Assembly (NCBI RefSeq): GCF_001708445.1
Contig: NZ_CP015637.1
Coordinates: forward strand, 869,001-933,000
Origin: Pseudomonas fluorescens
GTDB taxonomy: Bacteria; Pseudomonadota; Gammaproteobacteria; Pseudomonadales; Pseudomonadaceae
Direction of reading: 5' to 3'
DNA: 64,000 nt
Below are positions 33,106-41,094 of the stretch, piece after piece (position 1 is the stretch's first letter; each line of letters opens with the position of its first letter). The translations under genes were made by a program, and so were the position numbers. The notes under the pieces were generated by a model. The model did not search any database and was not told the origin of the DNA. It saw only the letters and a list, made by a program, of their open reading frames with translations.

Positions 33106-34200
33106 TCAGCGACTGATCTTCAAGCCCTTGCGCCCCGCGTGCCGCTCCAGCGCCAGCTCTATCAACCGGCTCACCAACTCGCTGTAACTCATCCCCGCCG
33201 CCTGCCATAACTTGGGGTACATGCTGATACGGGTAAAACCGGGCAGTGAGTTGATTTCGTTGATCAACACTTCACCGTCATCGGTGAGGAATACATCGAC
33301 CCGAGCCAACCCTGCGCACCCGAGCACCTCAAACGCCTCGATCGCCAGGCGGCGAATTCGCTCGCTGGCTTCAGTGCTGATATCGGCCGGGACCACCACC
33401 TGGGCGGCCTGGTCGTCGATGTACTTGCTGTCGTAGGAATAGAACCCGCTGCTCACCACGATCTCGCCGCAGCCGCTGGCGATGGGGTTATCGTTGCCGA
33501 GTACGGCGCATTCGATCTCGCGCCCCTGGACAGCGGACTCCACCAGCACTTTCTCATCAAAGCCCAAGGCCAGTTCGACGGCTGCGTGGTATTCGGCTTC
33601 GTTGGCGACCTTGCTCACCCCCACCGAGGAGCCTTGGTTGGCCGGTTTGACGAACATCGGCAGGCCAAGCGTATTCACGGCCGTGTCAAACGAGGTGCGG
33701 GCCGCGGTACGGCGCGTGAGGGTGATGAACGGGGTGACGGCAATGCCGGCGTCGCGCAGCAGGCGTTTGCTGATGTCCTTGTCCATGCACACCGCCGACC
33801 CCAGTACGTCGGAGCCGACAAAAGGCAAGTCGGCCATGCGCAGCAAACCTTGCAGGCAGCCGTCCTCGCCGAGGGTGCCATGGACGATGGGGAAGATCAC
33901 GTCGATGTGTTCCAGCAAACCACTGCCTGAGGTTTCCACCACTTGCTGGTTGGCCTTGCCGGGCACCACCGCCAGTTCACGATTGGATTGGTTGAGGGCG
34001 ATCAGGGCCGGGTTTTCCTGGTTGATCAGGAAGTTCGAGGTGTCGTTGAGGTGCCAGTGGCCGGCCTTGTCGATGCCGATCAGGATGGGCTCGAAGCGTG
34101 ACCGGTCAAGGGCATCGACAATGTTGCGCGCCGATTGCAGCGAGACTTCGTGCTCGGCCGAACGGCCACCAAAAATAATCCCTACGCGCAACTTACTCAT
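33106..34200 (-). CDS. ddlA: D-alanine--D-alanine ligase
   Basis: 364 residues, the length of the DdlA form. ATP-grasp motifs: N-terminal '[20 protein letters not shown]', '[15 protein letters not shown]', metal-binding '[20 protein letters not shown]' and the end '[17 protein letters not shown]'. It joins two D-Ala for the peptidoglycan stem peptide in the cytoplasm. It stands outside the usual mur-ftsQAZ cluster, so it is probably the second Ddl. Confidence 0.95.
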   Translation of the reverse strand: MSKLRVGIIFGGRSAEHEVSLQSARNIVDALDRSRFEPILIGIDKAGHWHLNDTSNFLINQENPALIALNQSNRELAVVPGKANQQVVETSGSGLLEHIDVIFPIVHGTLGEDGCLQGLLRMADLPFVGSDVLGSAVCMDKDISKRLLRDAGIAVTPFITLTRRTAARTSFDTAVNTLGLPMFVKPANQGSSVGVSKVANEAEYHAAVELALGFDEKVLVESAVQGREIECAVLGNDNPIASGCGEIVVSSGFYSYDSKYIDDQAAQVVVPADISTEASERIRRLAIEAFEVLGCAGLARVDVFLTDDGEVLINEINSLPGFTRISMYPKLWQAAGMSYSELVSRLIELALERHAGRKGLKISR

Positions 34201-34243
34201 GATCCGCCTCGCTTTTGAAAGTAAGGCTTCTTACCACGGGTGG

Positions 34244-34882
34244 TCAGCGATTCGCTACCAGATGTGCGCCAAACAGCATGTAGCACCCACCGGCAAAGCG
34301 GTCGAGCCATTTACGCGAACGGCTGTAGAGGTTGGCCATGCGCGCGCTGGAAAACACCAGGGCCACGCTGGAGTACCAACTGAACGACAAGGTCGCCATG
34401 GTGATCACCGCCAGGGTCAGCAGCATCGGAGACGGTGACGGCGGCATGGTGGATGCGAAGATGGTCGCGACGAACAGTGCGGCCTTGGGGTTCGACAGGT
34501 TGCCCAACAAGCCCAGGCGCCAGGCGGAAAATAACGAACGCCGGGGTTCGTCCGGCAACAGGCTCTGGCCCATGGCCGGAGCCGAGCGCTTGAACAGTTT
34601 CAACCCGAGGTAGATCAGGTAGCAGCCGCCGATGATCTTGAACGCCAGGTACAGCATCGGCGCGGCGGTAAACAGCGACTTGATGCCCAGGCCACCCGCC
34701 AACCCCCACATGATCGTCCCGGTGGCCACACCTGCCGAGGCCACCACGCCATGGCGGCGCGAACAGCTGGCGGCCAGCTGCGCCGTGTTGAAGAAGTTGG
34801 GGCCGGGCGTGACCACTGCCACCGTCCACAGCAGGGCCAGCGAGACCAGCGGCGCCACGTAGGCGGGGTTGATAACATCCAT
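34244..34882 (-). CDS. LysE/RhtB-family amino-acid exporter
   Basis: 212 residues from ATG 34882, with GGAG 8 nt upstream (the frame to 34909 has no such site). Six hydrophobic segments and the family opening 'LLWTVAVVTPGPNFFNTAQL', then 'GVVASAGVATGTIMWGLAGG' and 'GNLSNPKAALFVATIF'. Exports an amino acid or related compound; the substrate is unknown. The divergent AraC regulator starts about 140 bp away and may control it. Confidence 0.9.
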   Translation of the reverse strand: MDVINPAYVAPLVSLALLWTVAVVTPGPNFFNTAQLAASCSRRHGVVASAGVATGTIMWGLAGGLGIKSLFTAAPMLYLAFKIIGGCYLIYLGLKLFKRSAPAMGQSLLPDEPRRSLFSAWRLGLLGNLSNPKAALFVATIFASTMPPSPSPMLLTLAVITMATLSFSWYSSVALVFSSARMANLYSRSRKWLDRFAGGCYMLFGAHLVANR

Positions 34883-35020
34883 GGGAGCAACTCCATCAGC
34901 ACAGGGCACGAACCGCGATCATAGGCCTCGCCTGCCCCCTGCACAATCGTACAAGACCCCGGCAGACAAGGGACGCAGACTGGGTTAACGTGTTTCCACC
35001 TCTTTTTGTGACAAGTCACC

Positions 35021-35830
35021 ATGGGTAAACCCACCCCCGCTCTCGACTGGCTGCACCGCGCCCCGCACGCCAGCGGCCTGGACCGTATCGAGGCGTACTT
35101 TGCCGGCTTCGCGTTCGACCCGCATCGCCATGACACCTACGCCATCGGCCGTACCTTGTTCGGCGTGCAGAGTTTTCATTATCGCGGCGACATGATCCAC
35201 AGCCTGCCCGGCACGACCATGGTGCTTCACCCCGATGAGACCCACGACGGCCACGCCGGCAGTGACGAGGGCTTCAAGTACCGGATGATTTACGTAGAGC
35301 CGTCGCTGATCCAACAGATCCTCGGCGGCAAGCCGTTGCCGTTTATCCCCAACGGTTTATCCACCGACCCAAGGCTGTTCCGCGCCAGCGAAGTGTTATT
35401 GCAAAACCTGGATAACCCTATCGACCCGTTGCAGGAACAGGACGCGATGTTCGATCTGGCCCACGCGCTGAGTAACGCCTCCGGCGCCATTATCAGCCGC
35501 AAGACCTTCGATTACGTGGCCGCCGAGCGCGCCCGCGAATTTATCCACAGCGCCCTGGGCCGCAGCATCACGCTGGATGAAATCGCCGATCACGCCGGGC
35601 GCGATCGCTGGGCCTTGTCGCGGGATTTCCGTTTGCTGTTCGGCACCAGCCCCTACCGTTACCTGACCATGCGCCGGCTGGATCTGGTGCGTCACTTGCT
35701 GGCCCAGGGCCAATCATTGGTGGATGCGGCGATGACCGCCGGCTTCACCGACCAGAGCCATATGACCCGGCAATTTCGCAGCACCTACGGCATGCCGCCA
35801 TCGCGTTGGGTGAAGATGCTCGGGCGCTGA
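35021..35830 (+). CDS. AraC-family transcriptional regulator
   Basis: 269 residues. N-terminal cupin-like sensing domain with 'FDPHRHDTYAIGRTLFGVQS'. Two helix-turn-helix motifs at the C-terminus ('TLDEIADHAGRDRWALSRDF' and 'SLVDAAMTAGFTDQSHMTRQ', then 'FRSTYGMPPSRW'). Divergent from the LysE-type exporter, a common regulator-exporter pairing. Confidence 0.92.
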   Translation: MGKPTPALDWLHRAPHASGLDRIEAYFAGFAFDPHRHDTYAIGRTLFGVQSFHYRGDMIHSLPGTTMVLHPDETHDGHAGSDEGFKYRMIYVEPSLIQQILGGKPLPFIPNGLSTDPRLFRASEVLLQNLDNPIDPLQEQDAMFDLAHALSNASGAIISRKTFDYVAAERAREFIHSALGRSITLDEIADHAGRDRWALSRDFRLLFGTSPYRYLTMRRLDLVRHLLAQGQSLVDAAMTAGFTDQSHMTRQFRSTYGMPPSRWVKMLGR

Positions 35831-35870
35831 CCGCGCCCGCGTTGAAACACGCTCAACCACGGGGACATGC

Positions 35871-36446
35871 CTAGAGCTGATGCCCATCAATCGGCTGGCC
35901 GATGGTGAGGAAATGCCCACCCGCCACATGGTGCAAGGTGCGCAGCTCATCAAAACCTTCGAAGTGCCAGCGGCCATCACTGAACACGCGCTCGTCGGCA
36001 TAGGCCGCGACCACTTCGCCGAGGAACAGGTCGTAGGTCTGCTGATTGTGGGGTTCGGGCAGCAGCCGGCATTCCAACCAGGCGACGCAGCCTTCCAGCA
36101 ACGGCGCGTCGGTGTATTCCCCTTGGAAAGTGTGCAAGCCATAGGCGGCGAACTTGTCGCGCTCGGTGCCGGTAGTGTTGCCGACAGTCTGCACAAGGTC
36201 GGCCTGCGCCGCGCAAGGCACTTGCAGCACGAAGGTACCGGCGCCTTCCAGCAGTTGGCGGGTCCAGGTGGCTTTGTCCAGCACCACAGCGACTTTCGGC
36301 GGTTCAAAGTCCAGCGGCATGGCCCAGGCGGCGGCCATAATATTGCGCTGGCCATTATGCGCCGCGCTGACCAGCACGGTCGGGCCGTGGTTGAGCAAGC
36401 GGTAGGCCTTGGACAGCGGAACGGGGCGACGGTGGGTAGGGCTCAT
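35871..36446 (-). CDS. Flavin reductase-like (FMN-binding split-barrel) protein
   Basis: 191 residues from ATG 36446; an upstream in-frame TTG has no better ribosome site. The split-barrel flavin pattern is seen in 'NIMAAAWAMPLDFEPPKVAV' and 'TGTERDKFAAYGLHTFQGE', and the C-terminal 'HVAGGHFLTIGQPI' is typical. Members reduce FMN with NAD(P)H or simply bind flavin. It is 6 kb from the flavin-dependent sulfur enzymes, so a link with them is possible but unsupported. Confidence 0.8.
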   Translation of the reverse strand: MSPTHRRPVPLSKAYRLLNHGPTVLVSAAHNGQRNIMAAAWAMPLDFEPPKVAVVLDKATWTRQLLEGAGTFVLQVPCAAQADLVQTVGNTTGTERDKFAAYGLHTFQGEYTDAPLLEGCVAWLECRLLPEPHNQQTYDLFLGEVVAAYADERVFSDGRWHFEGFDELRTLHHVAGGHFLTIGQPIDGHQL

Positions 36447-36485
36447 GGAGGGTCGGCTCTTCAAACGTGAAAAAGCCTACGATAC

Positions 36486-36640
36486 CTCAAGCACAAGCCC
36501 TGCGGGTCGGCTCGCGCCGCCTTGATGGCCGCGTTGAGCGCCAGCAGGTTGGTCTGTTCGGCGATGCACTGATGGTCTTGACGATGCTGCCGATCACTTG
36601 GGACTGGGCATTCACTGCCCTGCATCGGCGCTGCCGGCGT
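36486..36640 (-). pseudogene. Fragment of a methyl-accepting chemotaxis receptor signalling domain
   Basis: Two short frames join by a one-base deletion. The first reads 'VNAQSQVIGSIVKTIS' and the second 'IAEQTNLLALNAAIKAARAD', the conserved tip of receptor signalling domains. Nothing of the rest of a receptor remains. A true relic, unrelated in function to its neighbours. Confidence 0.75.
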
Positions 36641-36688
36641 TTTCTGAAGAGCCGTTCCAGGCTGCGCCCCATTGTTTTTCCAGAGCCA

Positions 36689-37021
36689 TTAACTGCCGTT
36701 GTTTCGGCACACGCCCATCACTTGGTATTCCAGGGTATTGAGCTTGCCGTTGGAGTCTTCATAGGTCATCCGCGACGGTACAGCGTTGCACGAGCGGATC
36801 GGCGGCGTCACGTTGACCACCTTGGCAATGTCCAACTCCAGGCCATAGCGATACGCCTGCACCTCGGGCGCCGGCTTGCCCTGTTTCGCGGCGTAGGCGG
36901 CCATGGCTTGTTCGTTGCGCTCCATCATCAGGGCGAAGGTACGGTCACCGCCGCCTTCGGCCAGCGCACCGAATGACAGGACGGCAGTGAATACACCCAG
37001 GGCAGTTTTATAAAAGTTCAT
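36689..37021 (-). CDS. DUF2790 small periplasmic protein, probably metal-responsive
   Basis: 110 residues from ATG 37021 (AGGA 8 nt upstream; a GTG lies just before it). Signal peptide 1-~22 ('TALGVFTAVLSFGALA'). The mature domain ends in the DUF2790 pattern 'MTYEDSNGKLNTLEYQVMGV', with two cysteines. The family is Pseudomonas-centred, and in P. aeruginosa some members are induced by copper through CopR. A GTAATGT box sits upstream with a -10-like TAATCT exactly 38 nt away, as at czcC. The function is not known. Confidence 0.85.
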   Translation of the reverse strand: MNFYKTALGVFTAVLSFGALAEGGGDRTFALMMERNEQAMAAYAAKQGKPAPEVQAYRYGLELDIAKVVNVTPPIRSCNAVPSRMTYEDSNGKLNTLEYQVMGVCRNNGS

Positions 37022-37052
37022 CACAGGTTCCTCGACTGAAAGTTCAGTGCCG

Positions 37053-37103
37053 AGATTAACCAGCGAACCCTGACGCCATGTTCACTGGAACATTACTTAT
37101 CTG
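37053..37103 (-). promoter_or_regulatory. Metal box 1 and promoter of the DUF2790 gene
   Basis: Minus strand: CAGATAAGTAATGTTC (37103-37088) and a -10-like TAATCT (37058-37053). The G of GTAAT to the first base of the -10 is 38 nt, the same as at 38632/38670 and 46696/46658. Likely a CzcR/CopR-type OmpR-family activator site. Confidence 0.65.
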
Positions 37104-37122
37104 TTAGGTGGCCGCAAGTTTC

Positions 37123-37138
37123 CAGAATTGTAATGTCC
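37123..37138 (+). promoter_or_regulatory. Metal box 2, upstream of the OprD-like porin gene
   Basis: CAGAATTGTAATGTCC, facing right. 38 nt from its GTAAT lies AACTAT (37168-37173), a poor but possible -10. Boxes 1 and 2 lie back to back 19 bp apart between divergent genes. Confidence 0.55.
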
Positions 37139-37246
37139 GCGCCACGCAGCCGTTATCTTCGGTTTGCAACTATCAGCCCGGGCCAGATCAATAAGAACGC
37201 CCACCTCCATAAGAAGCTGATAACTGCCAACACCGAGGAGCTGAAC

Positions 37247-38566
37247 ATGCGTATCCGTTACGTCACACTTCCCCTTTCACTGTGTGCGGCCTTGCCCCTG
37301 GCAGCCGTGGCCGTGGAAGACACACCCGAAGGCTTTATCGAAGGCAGCAGCGTGAACGTGCTGGCGCGTAACTTTTACTTCAACCGCGATGATCGCAAGG
37401 GCCAGTCCAGCCCCACCGGCAATGGCTATTCCGAAGCCTGGGCCCAGGGCCTGATCGGCAAGTTCGAATCGGGCTTCACCCAAGGTACCGTAGGGTTCGG
37501 CCTGGACGCCTTTGCCATGGTCGGCGTAAAGCTCGACTCGGGCACCGGCCGCAGCGGTGGCAAGGGGTCGTTCGGCGTCCTGCCGGTGGACAGCAGCAAC
37601 CACCCCGAGGACAACTACAGCAAAGTCGGCGGCGCCGCGAAACTGCGCGTGCTGGACACCGTGATCAAGGCCGGTGACGTATTCCCGCTGACCCCGGTGG
37701 TGGCCTACGGCGATTCGCGTGTATTGCCCGAGAGTTTTCGCGGTGTGACCTTGCAGAACACCAGCCTCGAAGGCTTGAGCGTGCAAGGTGGGCGCCTGAG
37801 TGGCATGAGCCAGCCCAACGAGAGCGGCATGAACAAAGGTTTCGCAACGTTTTATGCCGGCCCGGTCGACTCGCCCTGGATCGGCTATTTCGGCGGCGAT
37901 TACCAACTCAACAAGCATCTGAGCGTCAGCCTGTACAGCAGCCGCCTGAAAGACGCCTGGGACCAGTACTACGTCGGCAGCGCCGCCAGTTACCCACTCA
38001 ATGACGACGTCTCGCTGTTTGGCGACGTCAACTATTACAAGGCGGTGGATGAAGGCAAAAAGCTGCTCGGGCAATTCGACAACAACATCTGGAGCGCCCG
38101 CCTCGGGGTGAAGGTTGGCGCCCATAGCCTGGCCGTGTCGCACCAGCGCAACAACGGCGATGACGACTTCGATTACCTGCGCCAGTCGGACTCGATCTTC
38201 CTCAACAACTCGATCCAGTACAGCGATTTCAACTCGCCCAAGGAGCGCTCGTGGATGGTGCGCTACGACCTGGACATGCAGGCCTTCGGCATTCCCGGCC
38301 TGTCATTCATGACCCGTTACGGCAAGGGCACCGACGCCGACTACAGCAACGCCAACGCGGTGTATATGCGCCGCGATGGCGCCGGCAACCCGCTGACCGA
38401 CCAACGTCGCTGGGAGCGGGATATCGAAGCCAAGTATGTGGTGCAAAGCGGCAATTTGAAGGATCTGTCGCTGCGACTTCGCCAGGCCACCGTGCGCTCA
38501 AGTTCGTTCGAATCCGACTTGGAAGAAGTCCGGGTGATTGTCGAATATCCCTTGGCGGTGCTCTAA
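37247..38566 (+). CDS. OprD-family outer-membrane porin linked to czcRS
   Basis: 439 residues from ATG 37247, preceded by GAGGAG at 8 nt. Signal peptide 1-~22 ('LCAALPLAAVAVED'). OprD pattern: 'GFIEGSSVNVLARNFYFNRD', 'FESGFTQGTVGFGLDAFAMV', 'VFPLTPVVAYGDSRVLP', and the final strand 'EEVRVIVEYPLAVL'. In P. aeruginosa OprD takes up basic amino acids and carbapenems and is repressed when CzcRS/CopRS respond to zinc or copper. This gene lies beside czcRS and has a metal box upstream. It is not necessarily the OprD ortholog. Confidence 0.9.
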   Translation: MRIRYVTLPLSLCAALPLAAVAVEDTPEGFIEGSSVNVLARNFYFNRDDRKGQSSPTGNGYSEAWAQGLIGKFESGFTQGTVGFGLDAFAMVGVKLDSGTGRSGGKGSFGVLPVDSSNHPEDNYSKVGGAAKLRVLDTVIKAGDVFPLTPVVAYGDSRVLPESFRGVTLQNTSLEGLSVQGGRLSGMSQPNESGMNKGFATFYAGPVDSPWIGYFGGDYQLNKHLSVSLYSSRLKDAWDQYYVGSAASYPLNDDVSLFGDVNYYKAVDEGKKLLGQFDNNIWSARLGVKVGAHSLAVSHQRNNGDDDFDYLRQSDSIFLNNSIQYSDFNSPKERSWMVRYDLDMQAFGIPGLSFMTRYGKGTDADYSNANAVYMRRDGAGNPLTDQRRWERDIEAKYVVQSGNLKDLSLRLRQATVRSSSFESDLEEVRVIVEYPLAVL

Positions 38567-38624
38567 GACACCCGCTTACATTAACTTGCCGATGCCCTAC
38601 ATCTGTTCACAAGTTGAAGTCTGT

Positions 38625-38675
38625 CAGAACTGTAATATCGGCCTCACCTTCCCGTTAAGTTGCACTTTTTATACT
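38625..38675 (+). promoter_or_regulatory. Metal box 3 and promoter of the candidate sRNA
   Basis: CAGAACTGTAATATCG (38625-38640), then TATACT (38670-38675), with 38 nt from the G of GTAAT to the -10. There is no good -35, as expected for an activator-dependent promoter. Predicted start about 38682. Confidence 0.65.
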
Positions 38676-38681
38676 GCGCAT

Positions 38682-38766
38682 CGAACACATCTCATCTCTG
38701 CGGCTTTTGTGTAGCTCCTTTGGAACAGAGATGAATTTTTACGCCCCAGCCGGGGCGTTTTTTTTG
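38682..38766 (+). ncRNA. Candidate metal-responsive small RNA between the porin gene and czcR
   Basis: A transcript of about 85 nt is implied by the promoter at 38625-38675 and the terminator ending near 38766. It folds into a perfect 9-bp stem TCATCTCTG (38692-38700) / CAGAGATGA (38726-38734) with a 25-nt loop, a short A/U-rich single strand (ATTTTTA), and a terminator hairpin with T8, the usual shape of an Hfq-binding sRNA. The loop contains AGCTCCT (38713-38719), complementary to AGGAGCT over the ribosome-binding site of the porin gene (37236-37242). No protein frame is evident. An alternative is a terminated leader. Confidence 0.55.
38741..38765 (+). terminator. Rho-independent terminator of the candidate sRNA
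   Basis: ACGCCCC (38741-38747) and GGGGCGT (38752-38758) with loop AGCC, followed by an eight-T run. Confidence 0.9.
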
Positions 38767-38809
38767 TGTGCCGGTTCAGTGACGAATCGTCGCACCGGCC
38801 TGACGCGGC

Positions 38810-38840
38810 TTGACCCTAAAGTTACTTCAGGCTTCAGAGT
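38810..38840 (+). promoter_or_regulatory. MerR-type operator/promoter of czcRS
   Basis: TTGACC (38810-38815), 19-nt spacer, CAGAGT (38835-38840). The spacer holds the dyad ACCCTAAAGT-T-ACTTCAGGCT (38813-38833; 8 of 10 positions symmetrical). A long spacer with a central dyad is the hallmark of promoters twisted open by MerR-family metal sensors such as CadR, ZntR or CueR. Predicted start near 38847, about 59 nt before the czcR ATG. Confidence 0.65.
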
Positions 38841-38905
38841 TTTCCTACGCCCATTCAAGCCTCTATGAGGTCATCTCCTTTCGTTTCACTTGAAGGTAAA
38901 TCCCC

Positions 38906-39580
38906 ATGCGTATCCTTGTGGTTGAGGACGAGCAGAAAACCGCCGACTACCTGCAGCAAGGCTTGACCGAAAGTGGTTATGTCGTCGACTGTGCCGCCAG
39001 CGGCATCGATGGTCTGCACCTGGCCAGGCAGAACACCTATGAACTGGTGATCCTCGACGTCAACCTGCCCAACACCGACGGTTGGGAGGTACTGGAACAA
39101 CTACGCCGCGACGGCAATCAACGCGTGATGATGTTGACCGCGCGTGGCCGGCTGGCCGACAAGATCAAGGGCCTGGACATGGGCGCCGACGATTACCTGG
39201 TCAAGCCCTTCGAGTTTCCCGAACTGCTGGCCCGCGTGCGCACCTTGCTGCGGCGCAGCGAACATATTCCGTTGCCCGACGTGCTGCGTGTCGCGGACCT
39301 GGAACTCGACCCGCGTCGGCATCGCGCCTATCGCGGCAGCCGGCGCATCGACCTGACCACCAAGGAGTTCGCCCTGCTGCACGTGTTGATGCGCCAGGCC
39401 GGTGAGGTGATGACCCGCACGCAGATCATTTCCCTGGTCTGGGACATGAATTTCGACTGCGACACCAACGTAGTGGAAGTCTCCATCAGCCGCCTGCGTG
39501 GCAAGGTCGATGACCAGAGTGAGGTCAAGCTGATCCATACCATTCGCGGCGTCGGCTATGTGCTGGAGGCGCGCCCATGA
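38906..39580 (+). CDS. czcR: CzcR/CopR-type response regulator (OmpR family)
   Basis: 224 residues. Receiver domain 1-~115 with the phosphorylated Asp in 'YELVILDVNLPNTDGW' and switch Lys in 'DDYLVKPFEFPELLARVRTL'. OmpR-type winged helix ~125-224 ('LTTKEFALLHVLMRQAGEVM', 'NVVEVSISRLRGKVDD'). It is paired with the sensor gene, overlapping by 4 bp, and flanked by czcCBA. Probably binds the GTAATGT boxes listed here. Sequence alone cannot separate a zinc/cadmium regulator (CzcR) from a copper one (CopR); the neighbouring czcCBA-czcD genes favour CzcR. Confidence 0.9.
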   Translation: MRILVVEDEQKTADYLQQGLTESGYVVDCAASGIDGLHLARQNTYELVILDVNLPNTDGWEVLEQLRRDGNQRVMMLTARGRLADKIKGLDMGADDYLVKPFEFPELLARVRTLLRRSEHIPLPDVLRVADLELDPRRHRAYRGSRRIDLTTKEFALLHVLMRQAGEVMTRTQIISLVWDMNFDCDTNVVEVSISRLRGKVDDQSEVKLIHTIRGVGYVLEARP

Positions 39581-40980
39581 GGACCAGCAGCCTGTCGATG
39601 CGCCTGGGCCTGACGGTCAGCCTGATGGGCGCCGGCCTGGTCGTGCTGTTGGCGACCCTGGCCTACCTGGCCTTGACCCACGAACTGGAGAAACTTGCGC
39701 GCAGGGGCCTGGAAAACAAGCTGGAGCAGCTGGAGCACAGCCTGCGCCAGGGCCTCAACCTCGACGACATCAGCGCCCGCCCCCATTCGCTGCTGGACCT
39801 GATCATGGGCCACGACAACATCTACCTGACCATCACGGGCACCGGAGCCGATGCGCCGGTCTTGCTGAGCGTCGGTGCCAAGCCCCAGCAGCCGCTGTTG
39901 CTCGACGTACCCGCCGGCAAGGCCCTGGCCTACCTGAACTGGGTGGATGACCGTGGCAACCGTATCCTCAGTGCCACCCGCCTGCTGCCATTGCACAGCG
40001 GGGAAAACGTGCGTGTGTTGCTGTCACTGGATCGCTCCGATGACGAGGCGTTGCTCAGTGCCTACCTGCGCTCCACGGTGATCGCCCTGCCGCTGCTGCT
40101 GATCCTGATCGGCATGGGCGCCTGGTGGCTGGTGCAACGCGGGCTCGCCCCATTGCAGCAGTTCAGCCGCGTGGCGGCCAAGGTCAGCACCCAGGACCTG
40201 ACCCATCGCCTGAGCCTGGACAACCTCCCCAAGGAGCTGGGTGAGTTGGCCCAGGGTATCAATTTCATGCTGCATCGCCTGGATGACGGTGTACGGCAGT
40301 TGTCGCAGTTCTCCGACGACCTGGCCCACGAACTGCGTGCGCCGTTGACCAACCTGATGGGCAAGGCCCAGGTCACGTTGTCCCGCGACCGCCCCTTGGA
40401 GGAGTACAAGGCCGGGCTGGAATCCTGCACCGAGGAAATGGAGCGCCTGTCGCGCATCGTCTCCGACATGCTGTTTCTCGCCCAGGTCAGCCACCCAGCG
40501 GCGCGGGCCGGGTTTAGCCCGGTCTCGTTGGGCGAGGAAGCGCAACGGGTGATGGAGCTGTTCGCCCTGAGTGCCGAAGACAAGCACCTGACCCTGAACC
40601 TGCGCGGCGACGCCTGGGTCATGGGGGATCGCCTGATGATTCAGCGAGCCATTTCCAATTTGCTGTCCAATGCCATTCGCCATACGCCCGAAGGCTCCAG
40701 CGTGTTGCTGCTGGTGGAGACCTACGACCAGAGCGTGTCGTTGTCGGTGGGCAACCCGGGGCGCGGCATCGAAGCGCACCACCTGCCGCACCTGTTCGAA
40801 CGCTTCTACCGCGCCGACAGCAGCCGTACCCGCGCCGAAGGTGGCACCGGGCTGGGGCTGGCCATTGTGCAGTCGATCATGCACCTGCATCAGGGGCACG
40901 CCGACGTCAGCAGCCAGCCCGGGCGCTTCACGCGGTTCAACCTGGTGTTTCCCCAGCACCTGAAAACAGCGCAGGTCTAA
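39577..40980 (+). CDS. czcS: Heavy-metal sensor histidine kinase (CzcS/CopS type)
   Basis: 467 residues. Transmembrane segments at about 11-33 and 165-187 bracket a periplasmic sensor domain. HAMP follows (~188-240), then the H-box 'DDLAHELRAPLTNLMGKAQV' (His near 250), N-box 'ISNLLSNAIRHTPEGS' and G-boxes 'GRGIEAHHLPHLFERFYRAD' and 'GGTGLGLAIVQSIM'. It senses periplasmic metal and phosphorylates the partner regulator. Confidence 0.93.
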   Translation: MRTSSLSMRLGLTVSLMGAGLVVLLATLAYLALTHELEKLARRGLENKLEQLEHSLRQGLNLDDISARPHSLLDLIMGHDNIYLTITGTGADAPVLLSVGAKPQQPLLLDVPAGKALAYLNWVDDRGNRILSATRLLPLHSGENVRVLLSLDRSDDEALLSAYLRSTVIALPLLLILIGMGAWWLVQRGLAPLQQFSRVAAKVSTQDLTHRLSLDNLPKELGELAQGINFMLHRLDDGVRQLSQFSDDLAHELRAPLTNLMGKAQVTLSRDRPLEEYKAGLESCTEEMERLSRIVSDMLFLAQVSHPAARAGFSPVSLGEEAQRVMELFALSAEDKHLTLNLRGDAWVMGDRLMIQRAISNLLSNAIRHTPEGSSVLLLVETYDQSVSLSVGNPGRGIEAHHLPHLFERFYRADSSRTRAEGGTGLGLAIVQSIMHLHQGHADVSSQPGRFTRFNLVFPQHLKTAQV

Positions 40981-40981
40981 A

Positions 40982-41069
40982 GTGGGAGGGGGCTTGCCCC
41001 CGATAACAGTGTGTCAGCTGACACCTGTATCAACTGACCCACCGCCATCGGGGGCAAGCCCCCTCCCAC
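40982..41069. repeat. REPIN (inverted REP doublet)
   Basis: GTGGGAGGGGGCTTGCCCCC at the left end and its exact complement at the right end (23 bp each, 40982-41004 and 41047-41069) around a 42-bp core. It lies between convergent czcS and czcA and may also stop transcription. Same family as 58064-58152. Confidence 0.93.
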
Positions 41070-41094
41070 ATGGTTTTGCGGTGCTTTAAAGAAG

